Below the pieces are notes generated by a model. That model saw nothing but the letters and a program-made list of their open reading frames with translations. It did not search any database and was not told the origin of the DNA. Source: DALYLB01 sp046154695 (GTDB lineage: Bacteria > Acidobacteriota > Blastocatellia > RBC074). From it: DNA of 13,742 nucleotides. The stretch covers positions 1-13,742 of the forward strand of contig JBJXFI010000415.1 of NCBI GenBank assembly GCA_046154695.1, read 5' to 3'. A program made the position numbers and the translations under genes. This document shows positions 7,416 through 13,742 of this stretch, one piece after another (positions within the stretch are counted from its first letter, which is position 1; each line of letters starts with the position of its first letter).

Positions 7416-8508
7416 TCAGAGAGTAGTCCGCCTTCCGCTGCGCCGGCGTGAAGCCCTCTTCGATGATGACGTTGACGAGCATGCGTTCGGTGGCTTTGTG
7501 GTTGGCCCCGGCCTTGGAGATGACGTTCTCCTCGATCATCGTCGAGCCGATGTCGTTGGCGCCGAAGTGAAGGCCGCGCCGCCCGTCCTGAAGCCCGACG
7601 GTCAGCCACGAGACCTGGACATTCGGAATGTTGCTCAGATACACGCGGGAGAGGGCCAGCCAGCGCAGATACTCCTCGGCGGGCGTCCGATCGGGAATGA
7701 TTTTTCCGATCGCCGTGTTGTCTGGCTGAAAGGTCCAGGGAATGAACGAGACAAACCCCGGCTGCCCCGAGGCGAGCGTCCGCTGCTGCAATTGCCACAG
7801 CTTCTCCAGGTGTTGAATCCGCTGCTCGATCGTCTCGCCGTAGCCGATCATCATCGTGGCCGTCGTCTTCAGACCGAGTCGATGCGCCGCCTCCATGGCA
7901 TCGAGCCATTCCCGCGAATTGCATTCCGTGCGGCGCTTGCGCCGGATCTCATCCACCAGAATCTCGCCGCCCCCGCCGGGAATGCTGTCGAGCCCCGCAT
8001 CCTTCAGCTCCCGTATCACCGCCTCATACGTCATCCCGAACGTCTTGGCCATGCCATAGATCTCGGTCGGCGAGAAACAGTGCAGGTGTATGCCGTAGCG
8101 CGCCTTCAATTCGCGGAGCAGCGTCGTATACCAGTCGAGCGGCAGATCGGGATGCAGGCCGCCCTGCATCAGAATGCCGCTGCCGCCGATCTCGATCATC
8201 TCTTCGACCTTCTGATAGACCTCGTCGTAACTCAGGACATAGCCCTCTTTATGGCCGGGCTTTCGATAGAAGGCGCAAAAATTGCAGACCGAAAAACAGA
8301 TATTCGAATAGTTGATATTCCGGTCCACGACATAGGTCACCACGTCGTCCGGGTGCAGCTTCGACCGCAGATCATCGGCCAGCCGCCGCAGATCCTCGGT
8401 CGAGGCATGCTGGATCACGCGCAGCCACTCTTCCGGCGAGAGGTGTTCGCGTCCGGCAATTCGGTCCAGGAGGTCGGTCACGGGTTGCGTCATTGCTGCT
8501 GTAGTCAT
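7411..8508 (-). CDS. mqnC: Cyclic dehypoxanthinyl futalosine synthase, radical SAM
   Basis: This 365-residue protein is MqnC, the radical-SAM enzyme that cyclises dehypoxanthine futalosine in the futalosine route to menaquinone. The cluster motif is CFSVCNFCAF, with Cys71, Cys75 and Cys78 spaced C-x3-C-x2-C. The upstream YVVDRNINYSNIC and downstream YRKPGHKEGYVLS blocks are typical of this family and separate it from MqnE and CofH. IGGSGILMQGG (107-117), HCFSPTEI (143-150), PGGGGE (177-182) and GANDIGSTMIEENV (316-329) also match. Length is as expected. The start at 8508 has no Shine-Dalgarno; an ATG five codons later is an alternative. It converges on sucC and diverges from pepP. No other mqn gene lies in the window, so the pathway is dispersed here. 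Confidence 0.95.
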   Translation of the reverse strand: MTTAAMTQPVTDLLDRIAGREHLSPEEWLRVIQHASTEDLRRLADDLRSKLHPDDVVTYVVDRNINYSNICFSVCNFCAFYRKPGHKEGYVLSYDEVYQKVEEMIEIGGSGILMQGGLHPDLPLDWYTTLLRELKARYGIHLHCFSPTEIYGMAKTFGMTYEAVIRELKDAGLDSIPGGGGEILVDEIRRKRRTECNSREWLDAMEAAHRLGLKTTATMMIGYGETIEQRIQHLEKLWQLQQRTLASGQPGFVSFIPWTFQPDNTAIGKIIPDRTPAEEYLRWLALSRVYLSNIPNVQVSWLTVGLQDGRRGLHFGANDIGSTMIEENVISKAGANHKATERMLVNVIIEEGFTPAQRKADYSLR

Positions 8509-8617
8509 ATTTTTTCGCTTTTTTTCGGGATCGCGCGGCGCGTTTCATTCTAAAGCGGGTGGCGGATTTTGCCAAATTGCGTTACAACATCGGCAGAAGC
8601 ACGATTGAGGAGCCTTC

Positions 8618-8650
8618 ATGGCCATGGCGCGCTGCGACATCCAGAATTGA
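8618..8650 (+). other. Ten-codon micro-ORF with a good ribosome site
   Basis: GAGGAG (8607-8612) lies 5 bases before ATG at 8618, and the frame MAMARCDIQN ends at TGA 8648-8650. It sits upstream of pepP, just before the palindromic repeat. It might be a leader peptide or the stump of a gene start; nothing shows that it is translated. Confidence 0.2.
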
Positions 8651-8662
8651 TAAAAATCGTTC

Positions 8663-8726
8663 GGAGTTCCGCCTTCAGGCGGCGAATAGGCAGATCGCAA
8701 GATAGGCCGCCTGAAGGCGGAACTCC
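8663..8726. repeat. Palindromic interspersed repeat, copy 1 (GGAGTTCCGCCTT family)
   Basis: Bases 8663-8683 and 8706-8726 are perfect 21-base inverted copies beginning GGAGTTCCGCCTTC, with a 22-base loop. Within each arm CCGCC-TTCA-GGCGG can fold on its own. The outer part GTTCGG/CCAAAC continues imperfectly. It lies between the divergent mqnC and pepP genes, ending 11 bases before the pepP ribosome site. The same arm core recurs at 11634-11702. It looks like a REP/MITE-type element without coding capacity. Confidence 0.85.
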
Positions 8727-8749
8727 AAACGAATCCCGAGGAGTGATAC

Positions 8750-10063
8750 ATGAGACCCGCACGCATCACCGAATTGATGCAGAAGATGGAGCCCGACAGC
8801 GTGGCTGTCTTTGTCGGAGCGCACGAAATCCGGCGCAATCACGACACCGATTTCGAATTTCGCCAGGAGACCGATTTCTACTATCTGACCCGGCTGAACG
8901 AGCCCAACTGCGTGGCGATTGTCGCGCCCGGCCATCCGGAGCATCAATACATCCTCTTCGTGCGCCCCCGCATTCGCGAGGAGGAGATCTGGACGGGAAT
9001 CCGCGCCGGCGTGGAAGGCGCAATCGCCGCCCACGGCGCCGATGCCGCATATGACATCGCCCGGATCGACGAGGTGCTGCCGAAATATCTCCAGAATATC
9101 CGGAAACTCTATTTCCGGTTCGGCGCCGACGCGCAATTCGATCAGCGGATCATCACGACGATCAAGCACATTCGTGAGAAGGTGCGGGGCGGCGTCTATG
9201 CGCCGTCGATCATCATCGACCCGGCGACGATCGTGCACGAGATGCGCCTGCGCAAGAGCCCGGAGGACCTCGCCGACCTGCGCCGGGCGGCCGCGATCAG
9301 CGCCGAGGGCCACGTCGCCGCGATGAAGCACTGCAAACCGGGGATGCACGAGTACGAGCTGGAGGCGGTCGTCGAATACGTCTTTCGCAAGCGCGGCGCG
9401 AGCGGCGTCGGGTACCCCTCGATCGTCGGGTCGGGATTCAACACGACGATCCTGCACTACAACACCAATAACGATCGGATCGAGGACGGCGAACTGGTCC
9501 TGATCGACGCCGGCGCCGAGGTCAACCTCTTCTCGGGCGACATCACACGGACATTTCCCGCCAATGGAAGGTTCACGAAGACCCAGCGAGCCGTCTACGA
9601 GGCGGTGCTCACCGCCAACAAGGAGGTCATCGGGATGGTTCGCCCCGGCGAGAGCTTTATGAAACTGCACGAGCGCGCGGTCGAGGTGATCTCGGAGGAG
9701 CTGCTCAAACTGGGCCTGCTCACGGGCTCGCGCGCCGAGGTGATCGAGACCGCAAGCTACCGGAAATTCTTCATGCATCGCACCGGCCACTGGCTGGGAA
9801 TGGACGTGCATGACGTCGGCCGCTACCAGATCGACGACGAATGGCGGATCCTCGAGCCGGGCATGGTCTTCACCGTCGAACCCGGCATCTACATCGCCGA
9901 GCATACCGAGGGCGTCGCCGAGAAATTCTTCAATATCGGCATCCGCATCGAGGACGACATCGTCGTCACCGAGACCGGCTCGGAGACGCTCACGACCGGC
10001 GTCCCCAAGGAGGCCCGGGAGATCGAGGCCCTGATGAAGGAATCGGCCATGATCGCCGTTTGA
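8750..10063 (+). CDS. pepP: Xaa-Pro aminopeptidase (M24B)
   Basis: This 437-residue enzyme has the two-domain layout of aminopeptidase P. An N-terminal AMP_N domain (about 1-150, with TDFYYLTRLNEPN at 41-53) precedes a pita-bread M24 domain. All five metal ligands are visible: Asp253 (LIDAGAE), Asp264 (GDITRTF), His347 (HRTGHWLGMDVHD), Glu377 (TVEPGIY) and Glu401 (IRIEDD). His343 is the expected additional active-site histidine. It removes the N-terminal residue before proline from peptides, probably in the cytoplasm because no signal peptide is present. The ATG at 8750 follows GAGGAG at 6 bases. The length agrees with E. coli PepP (441). It converges with the M20 peptidase gene, 29 bases apart, and both would act in peptide breakdown. 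Confidence 0.95.
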   Translation: MRPARITELMQKMEPDSVAVFVGAHEIRRNHDTDFEFRQETDFYYLTRLNEPNCVAIVAPGHPEHQYILFVRPRIREEEIWTGIRAGVEGAIAAHGADAAYDIARIDEVLPKYLQNIRKLYFRFGADAQFDQRIITTIKHIREKVRGGVYAPSIIIDPATIVHEMRLRKSPEDLADLRRAAAISAEGHVAAMKHCKPGMHEYELEAVVEYVFRKRGASGVGYPSIVGSGFNTTILHYNTNNDRIEDGELVLIDAGAEVNLFSGDITRTFPANGRFTKTQRAVYEAVLTANKEVIGMVRPGESFMKLHERAVEVISEELLKLGLLTGSRAEVIETASYRKFFMHRTGHWLGMDVHDVGRYQIDDEWRILEPGMVFTVEPGIYIAEHTEGVAEKFFNIGIRIEDDIVVTETGSETLTTGVPKEAREIEALMKESAMIAV

Positions 10064-10092
10064 CGCCGGGACAGCTCCTCCCTGCCCTCCCC

Positions 10093-11613
10093 CTATTTCA
10101 TGGTCAGCAGGGCGGCCATCGTTTCGATTCCGTCCCAGAGATTTTGCAATCGGATGTTCTCGTTCGCGCTGTGTTGATTGTTATCGTGATTGGCGATGGG
10201 AATGCCGATGCAGGGAGTCCTCAGATTGTCTGTAAAGAGATAGAGCGGGACGCTGCCGCCGAGCGTCGGCATCCGTACCACCGGGCCGCGGGCGCGTTCG
10301 ACGGCGCGGATGACGTCCCGGGAGATGGGCAAATCCATCGGCGTGCGGGAGGCGTTGTAGCCGCCTTCGCGGACGACCCGGGCGATCTTAGGATATTTCA
10401 ACCGGGCCGCCTCGTCAGGCGGCGCGTCGACGACGTGATACCCCTGGGCGCGGATGTGCTCGACGACGCGATCGACCATGATCCGATGATCGAGCCCCTT
10501 GACCAGGCGAATATCGATCGAGGCGGTCGCCGTCGAGGGAACGACATTGCGGGCCGTCGCGCCGACCGACGAGCTGAGAAACCCGCGGATGTTGAGCGAA
10601 GGCTGATTGATCAATTCGATCAGCCGCCTGCCGCCGCCCTCGGTCCGCGCGATGCCGAGCTCACGTCGAAGCAGTTCGTCGTTGTCCGGAGCTTCGGCAA
10701 AGGCGCGCTGCTCGACGGCGGTGAGCGGCGCGATGCCGTCATAATAGCCCTTGATAAGCACCCGCCCGTCGTCGTCCTTCATCGAAGCCAGCAGCCTCGC
10801 GAGCATCAACGCCGGATTCGGCGCCCAGTTGCCGTAATGCCCGCTGTGCAATTCGCGGCGGGGGCCATAAACCGTCACTTCCAGCCCCGTCACGCCGCGC
10901 GCCCCGAAAAAGAGCTGCTGCCGCCGCGTCTGATCGACCGGGCCGTCGCAGATCAGCCAGGCATCCGCCTTGAGCAGGTCGCCGTGCTTCTCAACGATCT
11001 GTCGCAGATGCGGAGACCCCGCCTCTTCCTCTCCCTCAAAAAAGAACCGTAGATTGGCATGAAGCCCGATTCCACGCTCCCGCAGGGCATCGAGCGCGGC
11101 GCAGATGGCGAGAATCGGCGCCTTGTCGTCCCCCGTCGAGCGGGCATAAAGCCGCCACTCGGGATCGATGGATGTTCCCTTCGCGGGGAACGGGATCTCG
11201 CGGCCCCCGGCATCGAGCGCGGCGGAACGCAGAATCGGGCGGAAGGGTTCGCCCCCCTCCCACTTCGCCGGCTCCACGGGCTGGCCGTCGTAATGGGCGT
11301 AAAAGATCAGGGTGCGGGTCGCCCCCGGAACATCGATCTGCCCGAAAACCACGGGGGGCGCCTCGGGAACCTCCAGCAGCCGCGTCTTCACGCCGCGCCG
11401 CTCCAGCATCCCCAAAATGAACTGCGCGTTGCGCGCGATATTGGGGCGGTCCGAGGCCACGTTCGGCAGCGACAGAAACCGCGCATACTCGTCGAGAATC
11501 TCGTGCTCCCGGGCGATTCGATATTCCCGCGCCGCCATCACGGCCAGGTCCTGCGCCCCCGCCCGCGGCGCGGCAATCAGCATCAGCACCAACAGAATCA
11601 TTTCTCTTTTCAA
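10093..11613 (-). CDS. Secreted M20-family metallopeptidase
   Basis: From the TTG at 11613 the product has 506 residues. It opens with a signal peptide (KREMILLVLMLIAAPRAGA, likely cut after residue 20). Zinc-site motifs of M20 follow in order: FYAHYDG (His107, Asp109), STGDD (bridging Asp162), FEGEEEAGS (general base and ligand Glu196/Glu197), CDGP (Asp223) and HDNNQHSANE (His481). The dimerisation lid lies between, after HSGHYGNWAPNP (256-267). Size and motifs fit the dipeptidase/ArgE/DapE-like branch near carnosine dipeptidase; a secreted dipeptidase is likely. The frame runs on to 11700, but that part is encoded by the palindromic repeat, so I exclude it. TTG is preceded by GGAGAG. An ATG at 11601 is the alternative start. 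Confidence 0.9.
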   Translation of the reverse strand: MKREMILLVLMLIAAPRAGAQDLAVMAAREYRIAREHEILDEYARFLSLPNVASDRPNIARNAQFILGMLERRGVKTRLLEVPEAPPVVFGQIDVPGATRTLIFYAHYDGQPVEPAKWEGGEPFRPILRSAALDAGGREIPFPAKGTSIDPEWRLYARSTGDDKAPILAICAALDALRERGIGLHANLRFFFEGEEEAGSPHLRQIVEKHGDLLKADAWLICDGPVDQTRRQQLFFGARGVTGLEVTVYGPRRELHSGHYGNWAPNPALMLARLLASMKDDDGRVLIKGYYDGIAPLTAVEQRAFAEAPDNDELLRRELGIARTEGGGRRLIELINQPSLNIRGFLSSSVGATARNVVPSTATASIDIRLVKGLDHRIMVDRVVEHIRAQGYHVVDAPPDEAARLKYPKIARVVREGGYNASRTPMDLPISRDVIRAVERARGPVVRMPTLGGSVPLYLFTDNLRTPCIGIPIANHDNNQHSANENIRLQNLWDGIETMAALLTMK

Positions 11614-11617
11614 TGGA

Positions 11618-11623
11618 CTCTCC
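11618..11623 (-). promoter_or_regulatory. Ribosome binding site for the M20 peptidase TTG start
   Basis: On the minus strand GGAGAG lies 4 bases (GGAG 6 bases) before TTG at 11613. It supports a start just before the signal peptide instead of within the upstream repeat. Confidence 0.5.
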
Positions 11624-11712
11624 CCCGAAAAATGTTTGGAGTTCCGCCTTCCGGCAACTGGTTCATCGCCGAGACTAACCGCCGGAAGGCGGAACTCCAA
11701 ACGTTTTTCGGG
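11624..11712. repeat. Palindromic interspersed repeat, copy 2 (GGAGTTCCGCCTT family)
   Basis: Arms 11624-11655 and 11681-11712 are 32 bases long and complementary apart from one G-T pair; the loop is 25 bases. The inner 22 bases (GTTTGGAGTTCCGCCTTCCG and two more) match perfectly. The right arm can fold as CCGCC-GGAA-GGCGG. It shares the GGAGTTCCGCCTTC core with the copy at 8663-8726, but the loop is unrelated. It lies at the 5' side of both the M20 peptidase and tadA genes. Confidence 0.88.
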
Positions 11713-11792
11713 CGTCGCAATGCGGCAGAAATCCCTCCGCGCTCATTCCTGCTTCTCGATGTCGCGGGCTCTGTTTTTAGAAAAAGCTTTGC

Positions 11793-11821
11793 TTGACAGG
11801 ACGTAGCGGGCCCAGTACCAT
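11793..11821 (+). promoter_or_regulatory. Sigma-70 promoter for tadA
   Basis: TTGACA (11793-11798) and TACCAT (11816-11821) are 17 bases apart. An AT-rich run (about 11774-11790) precedes the -35 and may serve as an UP element. Start of transcription near 11828 would give a short leader of about 40 bases. Confidence 0.55.
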
Positions 11822-11866
11822 TCGCTTTCGTTTTTTGGCGCCTCTTCGATCCGTAACCGACTTGTA

Positions 11867-12394
11867 ATGGCTGCGCGCAACGCTGAAACAGCGGAAAAAT
11901 CCGGGTTCACGGAAGAGATCCCGCCCGATCCTCTTCACGAACAAGACGAACTGGATCGGTTTTTCATGGGCTTCGCGCTCGCGGAGGCCCGGCAGGCGCG
12001 CGACGCGCAAGAGGTTCCCATCGGCGCCGTTGTGGTCATTGAAAGGCAGATTGCAGGACGAGGGCATAATCAACCCATCGGCTTGAACGATCCGACGGCA
12101 CACGCGGAGATCCTCGCATTGCGAAGCGCCGCCCGCGCCCGCGGAAATTACCGGTTGATTGACGCCACCTTGTACGTGACGGTCGAGCCATGTGCGATGT
12201 GCGCCGGGGCGATCGTCAACGCCCGCGTCGGACGCCTGGTCTACGGCGCCGCGGATCCGCGGGCCGGCGGCGTCGAAACCGTCTTTCGCATCTGCTCGAA
12301 CAGCTCTTTGAATCATCAGGTCGATCTCACTTCCGGCGTACGGATGGAAGAGGCGCGCGCGTTGATGCAGTCCTTCTTTCAAGCCCGAAGATGA
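11867..12394 (+). CDS. tadA: tRNA-specific adenosine deaminase
   Basis: This 175-residue protein is a CDA-fold zinc deaminase. The HAE motif (His79, Glu81 as proton shuttle) sits in NDPTAHAEILALR, and PCAMC (Pro108, Cys109, Cys112) in TVEPCAMCAGAIVNAR. IGAVVV, GRGHN and the C-terminal GAADPRAGGVETV complete the TadA pattern. TadA converts A34 of tRNA-Arg(ACG) to inosine, allowing CGN decoding; it is usually essential. The C-terminal MEEARALMQSFFQARR matches the helix that contacts the tRNA. The first 33 residues are a polar extension beyond the usual start at FFMGFALAEA. No strong Shine-Dalgarno precedes the ATG at 11867, so Met34 is a possible start. It is followed closely by two tRNA-Ser genes and the SRP RNA. 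Confidence 0.95.
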   Translation: MAARNAETAEKSGFTEEIPPDPLHEQDELDRFFMGFALAEARQARDAQEVPIGAVVVIERQIAGRGHNQPIGLNDPTAHAEILALRSAARARGNYRLIDATLYVTVEPCAMCAGAIVNARVGRLVYGAADPRAGGVETVFRICSNSSLNHQVDLTSGVRMEEARALMQSFFQARR

Positions 12395-12430
12395 TTCCCG
12401 ACCGGATGACAATGGAACCAGTTTTACTTA

Positions 12431-12522
<92 letters not shown>

Positions 12523-12610
12523 CATTGCCGCGGCGGATGCCGGCGGCGCGCGTCGATCGCCACAGCCACGGTGATCGGTCGCCTCGAAGCAACGCCAGAC
12601 TCTCGAATGC

Positions 12611-12697
<87 letters not shown>

Positions 12698-12715
12698 GAT
12701 CTCTTTCTCTACTCC

Positions 12716-12733
12716 CCTCCCGGCTTCGGGAGG
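12716..12733 (+). terminator. Short hairpin between tRNA-Ser and SRP RNA
   Basis: CCTCCCG (12716-12722) pairs with CGGGAGG (12727-12733) around GCTT. No T-run follows. It may be a processing or weak termination signal before the SRP RNA, which begins about 10 bases later. Confidence 0.3.
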
Positions 12734-12742
12734 ATGGATTGT

Positions 12743-12846
<104 letters not shown>

Positions 12847-12847
12847 T

Positions 12848-12905
12848 CCTGTTTTATCTCTTCCCTCATTTATCCCTTTTTTTATACCCGCGAAAATAAA
12901 ACAGG
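12848..12905 (+). other. Alternative hairpin after the SRP RNA
   Basis: CCTGTTTTAT (12848-12857) is a perfect inverted copy of ATAAAACAGG (12896-12905). A run of seven or more T (12877-12883) lies in the loop and could mark the 3' end of SRP transcripts. The right arm is also used by the next hairpin, so the two foldings exclude each other. Confidence 0.4.
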
Positions 12906-12956
12906 TCCGGAGCGATCTCGCCGATGCATTGGCAAGACCGCTTCCAGACCTGTTTT
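12898..12956 (-). terminator. Terminator hairpin of the H1-like gene
   Basis: AAAACAGGTC (12898-12907) pairs perfectly with GACCTGTTTT (12947-12956); the stem continues imperfectly (CGGA-GCG with CGCTTCC). On the minus strand it starts 43 bases after the stop at 12999 and is followed by TTTTATTTT, as an intrinsic terminator should be. On the plus strand it may also stop read-through from the RNA genes. Confidence 0.65.
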
Positions 12957-12998
12957 CACCTACTAACCGTCCGTAAAATGAAGACACAAATAAATGGT

Positions 12999-13349
12999 CT
13001 ATTCCGTGGCGGCCTTCTCCTCGCGAAAGCGCGCCCAGCGCGCCTTGGCGGCGTCCTTCAACTTCTTCTTCGTGGCAGGGGAGACGGGCCGCTTCTTTTT
13101 CGCTTCTCCCTTGCCCTTCTTCGCCGCGGTCTGCTTCGCCTGCTTCTTCGTCTTCGCCTTCGTCTTCTTCGCGGCGGCGACCGCCGTGGGCCGCCCGCGA
13201 CGACGCGCCGCCGGCGCCGCTGCCCCTCCGGAAACCAGCTTCGCGAGCTGATCCCGCTGCTCCGTCAGGGCTTTGATCTCGGCTTCGATACTGTCAATAG
13301 CCTGCATCAGCAAATCCGCGGATTTGCCGATGCTCGTTTTCTTCGGCAT
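12999..13349 (-). CDS. Histone-H1-like nucleoid protein with coiled coil and AT-hook
   Basis: This 116-residue, very basic protein has three visible parts. Residues 9-39 (SADLLMQAIDSIEAEIKALTEQRDQL) form a probable coiled coil for oligomerisation. Residues 49-55 (RRRGRPT) are an AT-hook core, which binds the minor groove of AT-rich DNA. Residues 57-86 are a Lys/Ala-rich, H1-tail-like linker. The C-terminus (RPVSPATKKKLKDAAKARWARFREEK) resembles the short basic motif (S-x-x-x-R/K-x-x-I/L-x-x-A-x-x-x-R-W) found in many bacterial DNA-associated proteins. The ATG at 13349 follows AAGGAGAG at 7 bases, a strong site fitting high expression. A role in nucleoid structure or gene silencing is inferred from composition and motifs only. 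It has a clear terminator and stands alone. Confidence 0.8.
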   Translation of the reverse strand: MPKKTSIGKSADLLMQAIDSIEAEIKALTEQRDQLAKLVSGGAAAPAARRRGRPTAVAAAKKTKAKTKKQAKQTAAKKGKGEAKKKRPVSPATKKKLKDAAKARWARFREEKAATE

Positions 13350-13553
13350 GTTGATACTCTCCTTGATTTAAGTTACCTGTGAATTGCTCCAGTTGAACGC
13401 TCATTTGGGAGTCGAATGTATAAGATGAGTAACATTCAATCCAGACCACTCGAGAACAACTATTACCCGCATCTTAAACTACCTTCCCTGAAATTCCAAA
13501 GAGAAACAGCATTTAAGAGAATTGATGTGTGTGATTACAAGTGAGACACAATT
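13350..13553. other. AT-rich upstream region of the H1-like gene
   Basis: About 200 bases without a credible gene. Base composition is near balanced, unlike the GC-rich repeat array that follows. It should hold the promoter of the H1-like gene; I find no convincing -35/-10 pair. AT-rich DNA here would be a possible target for that protein's own AT-hook. Confidence 0.35.
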
Positions 13554-13742
13554 CGCCCCGACAGGGGCGGCGGAGGGTAGCCGGCGGTTACGCTTCGCTT
13601 CACCGCCGGAATTGGCAGGAAAAGCCTTCAAGCCCCGGCAGGGGCGACAGACCGTTGCACCCATCCTGCGTCCCTGCCGGGGCGCGTCTCGTGGCGGACG
13701 ATTCCGGCGGTTACGCTTCGCTTCGCCGCCGGCTACCGTCAG
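13554..13742. repeat. Array of GC-rich hairpin repeats, running off the window
   Basis: Two motif types alternate. Type A is CGCCCCGACAGGGGCG (13554-13569), GCCCCGGCAGGGGC (13632-13645), and an inverted copy CCCTGCCGGGGCG (13672-13684). Type B is a 29-base hairpin at 13581-13609 and again at 13704-13732, differing at one base: stem CCGGCGG/CCGCCGG with loop TTACGCTTCGCTTCA or G. Both B copies are in the same orientation. Flanking GTAGCCGG and CCGGCTAC suggest a larger palindromic unit. There is no coding sequence. This is an interspersed intergenic repeat cluster, not a CRISPR, because the spacers are few and unequal. Confidence 0.8.

Noticed and set aside
8675..9904. Minus-strand open frame of 409 codons
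   Set aside because: Shadow of pepP, whose five metal ligands are intact on the plus strand.
13554..13742. Possible CRISPR array
   Set aside because: Repeats are of two kinds, in mixed orientation, with unequal spacing and only two or three copies each.

Overview
The window is a bacterial chromosomal segment. It is GC-rich in its genes, with AT-richer patches around 4370-4980 and 13350-13550. It carries ordinary housekeeping genes, several palindromic interspersed repeats, two tRNA-Ser genes and an SRP RNA. The futalosine menaquinone gene mqnC, the queuosine precursor transporter, a secreted six-cysteine protein and the REP-like intergenic palindromes fit a Gram-negative-type lineage of the planctomycete/acidobacterium/candidate-phylum kind. 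No gene here fixes the phylum, and I do not name one.

Left part (1-2667), all on the minus strand: a sodium:solute symporter of the ActP type, cut by the window edge, overlaps by 4 bases (ATGA) the DUF485 membrane protein gene that precedes it. Upstream lie a palindromic repeat, a compact adenylate-forming (phenylacetate-CoA-ligase-like) enzyme without a C-terminal lid domain, and a YhhQ-type queuosine precursor transporter. A divergent promoter region follows.

Middle (2781-7378): an esterase-D-type hydrolase on the plus strand overlaps, tail to tail by 8 bases, a phospholipase/carboxylesterase-type hydrolase on the minus strand. A gene-free stretch of about 600 bases then holds three copies of a 10-base repeat, a near-consensus sigma-70 promoter and a foldable leader. 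It leads to a secreted protein of unknown function that ends in a textbook intrinsic terminator with a TTCG loop. Next comes sucC (succinyl-CoA ligase beta), with no sucD beside it.

Right part (7411-13742): mqnC converges on sucC, and an inverted repeat spans both stop codons. A palindromic repeat lies between mqnC and the divergent Xaa-Pro aminopeptidase. That gene converges on a secreted M20 metallopeptidase, and the M20 gene has a second, related palindrome at its 5' side. tadA has its own TTGACA promoter and is followed by tRNA-Ser(CGA), tRNA-Ser(GGA) and the small SRP RNA, an arrangement that recalls the tadA/tRNA-Ser/ffs/dnaX block of other bacteria but lacks dnaX. A three-arm hairpin region separates this from a minus-strand histone-H1-like gene with an AT-hook. 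The window ends in an array of GC-rich hairpin repeats.

I see no CRISPR array, transposase, phage gene, toxin-antitoxin pair or defence island. The less ordinary items are the structured leader with its secreted six-Cys product, the two-copy palindrome family placed in promoter regions, the mutually exclusive hairpins after the SRP RNA, and the H1-like protein.
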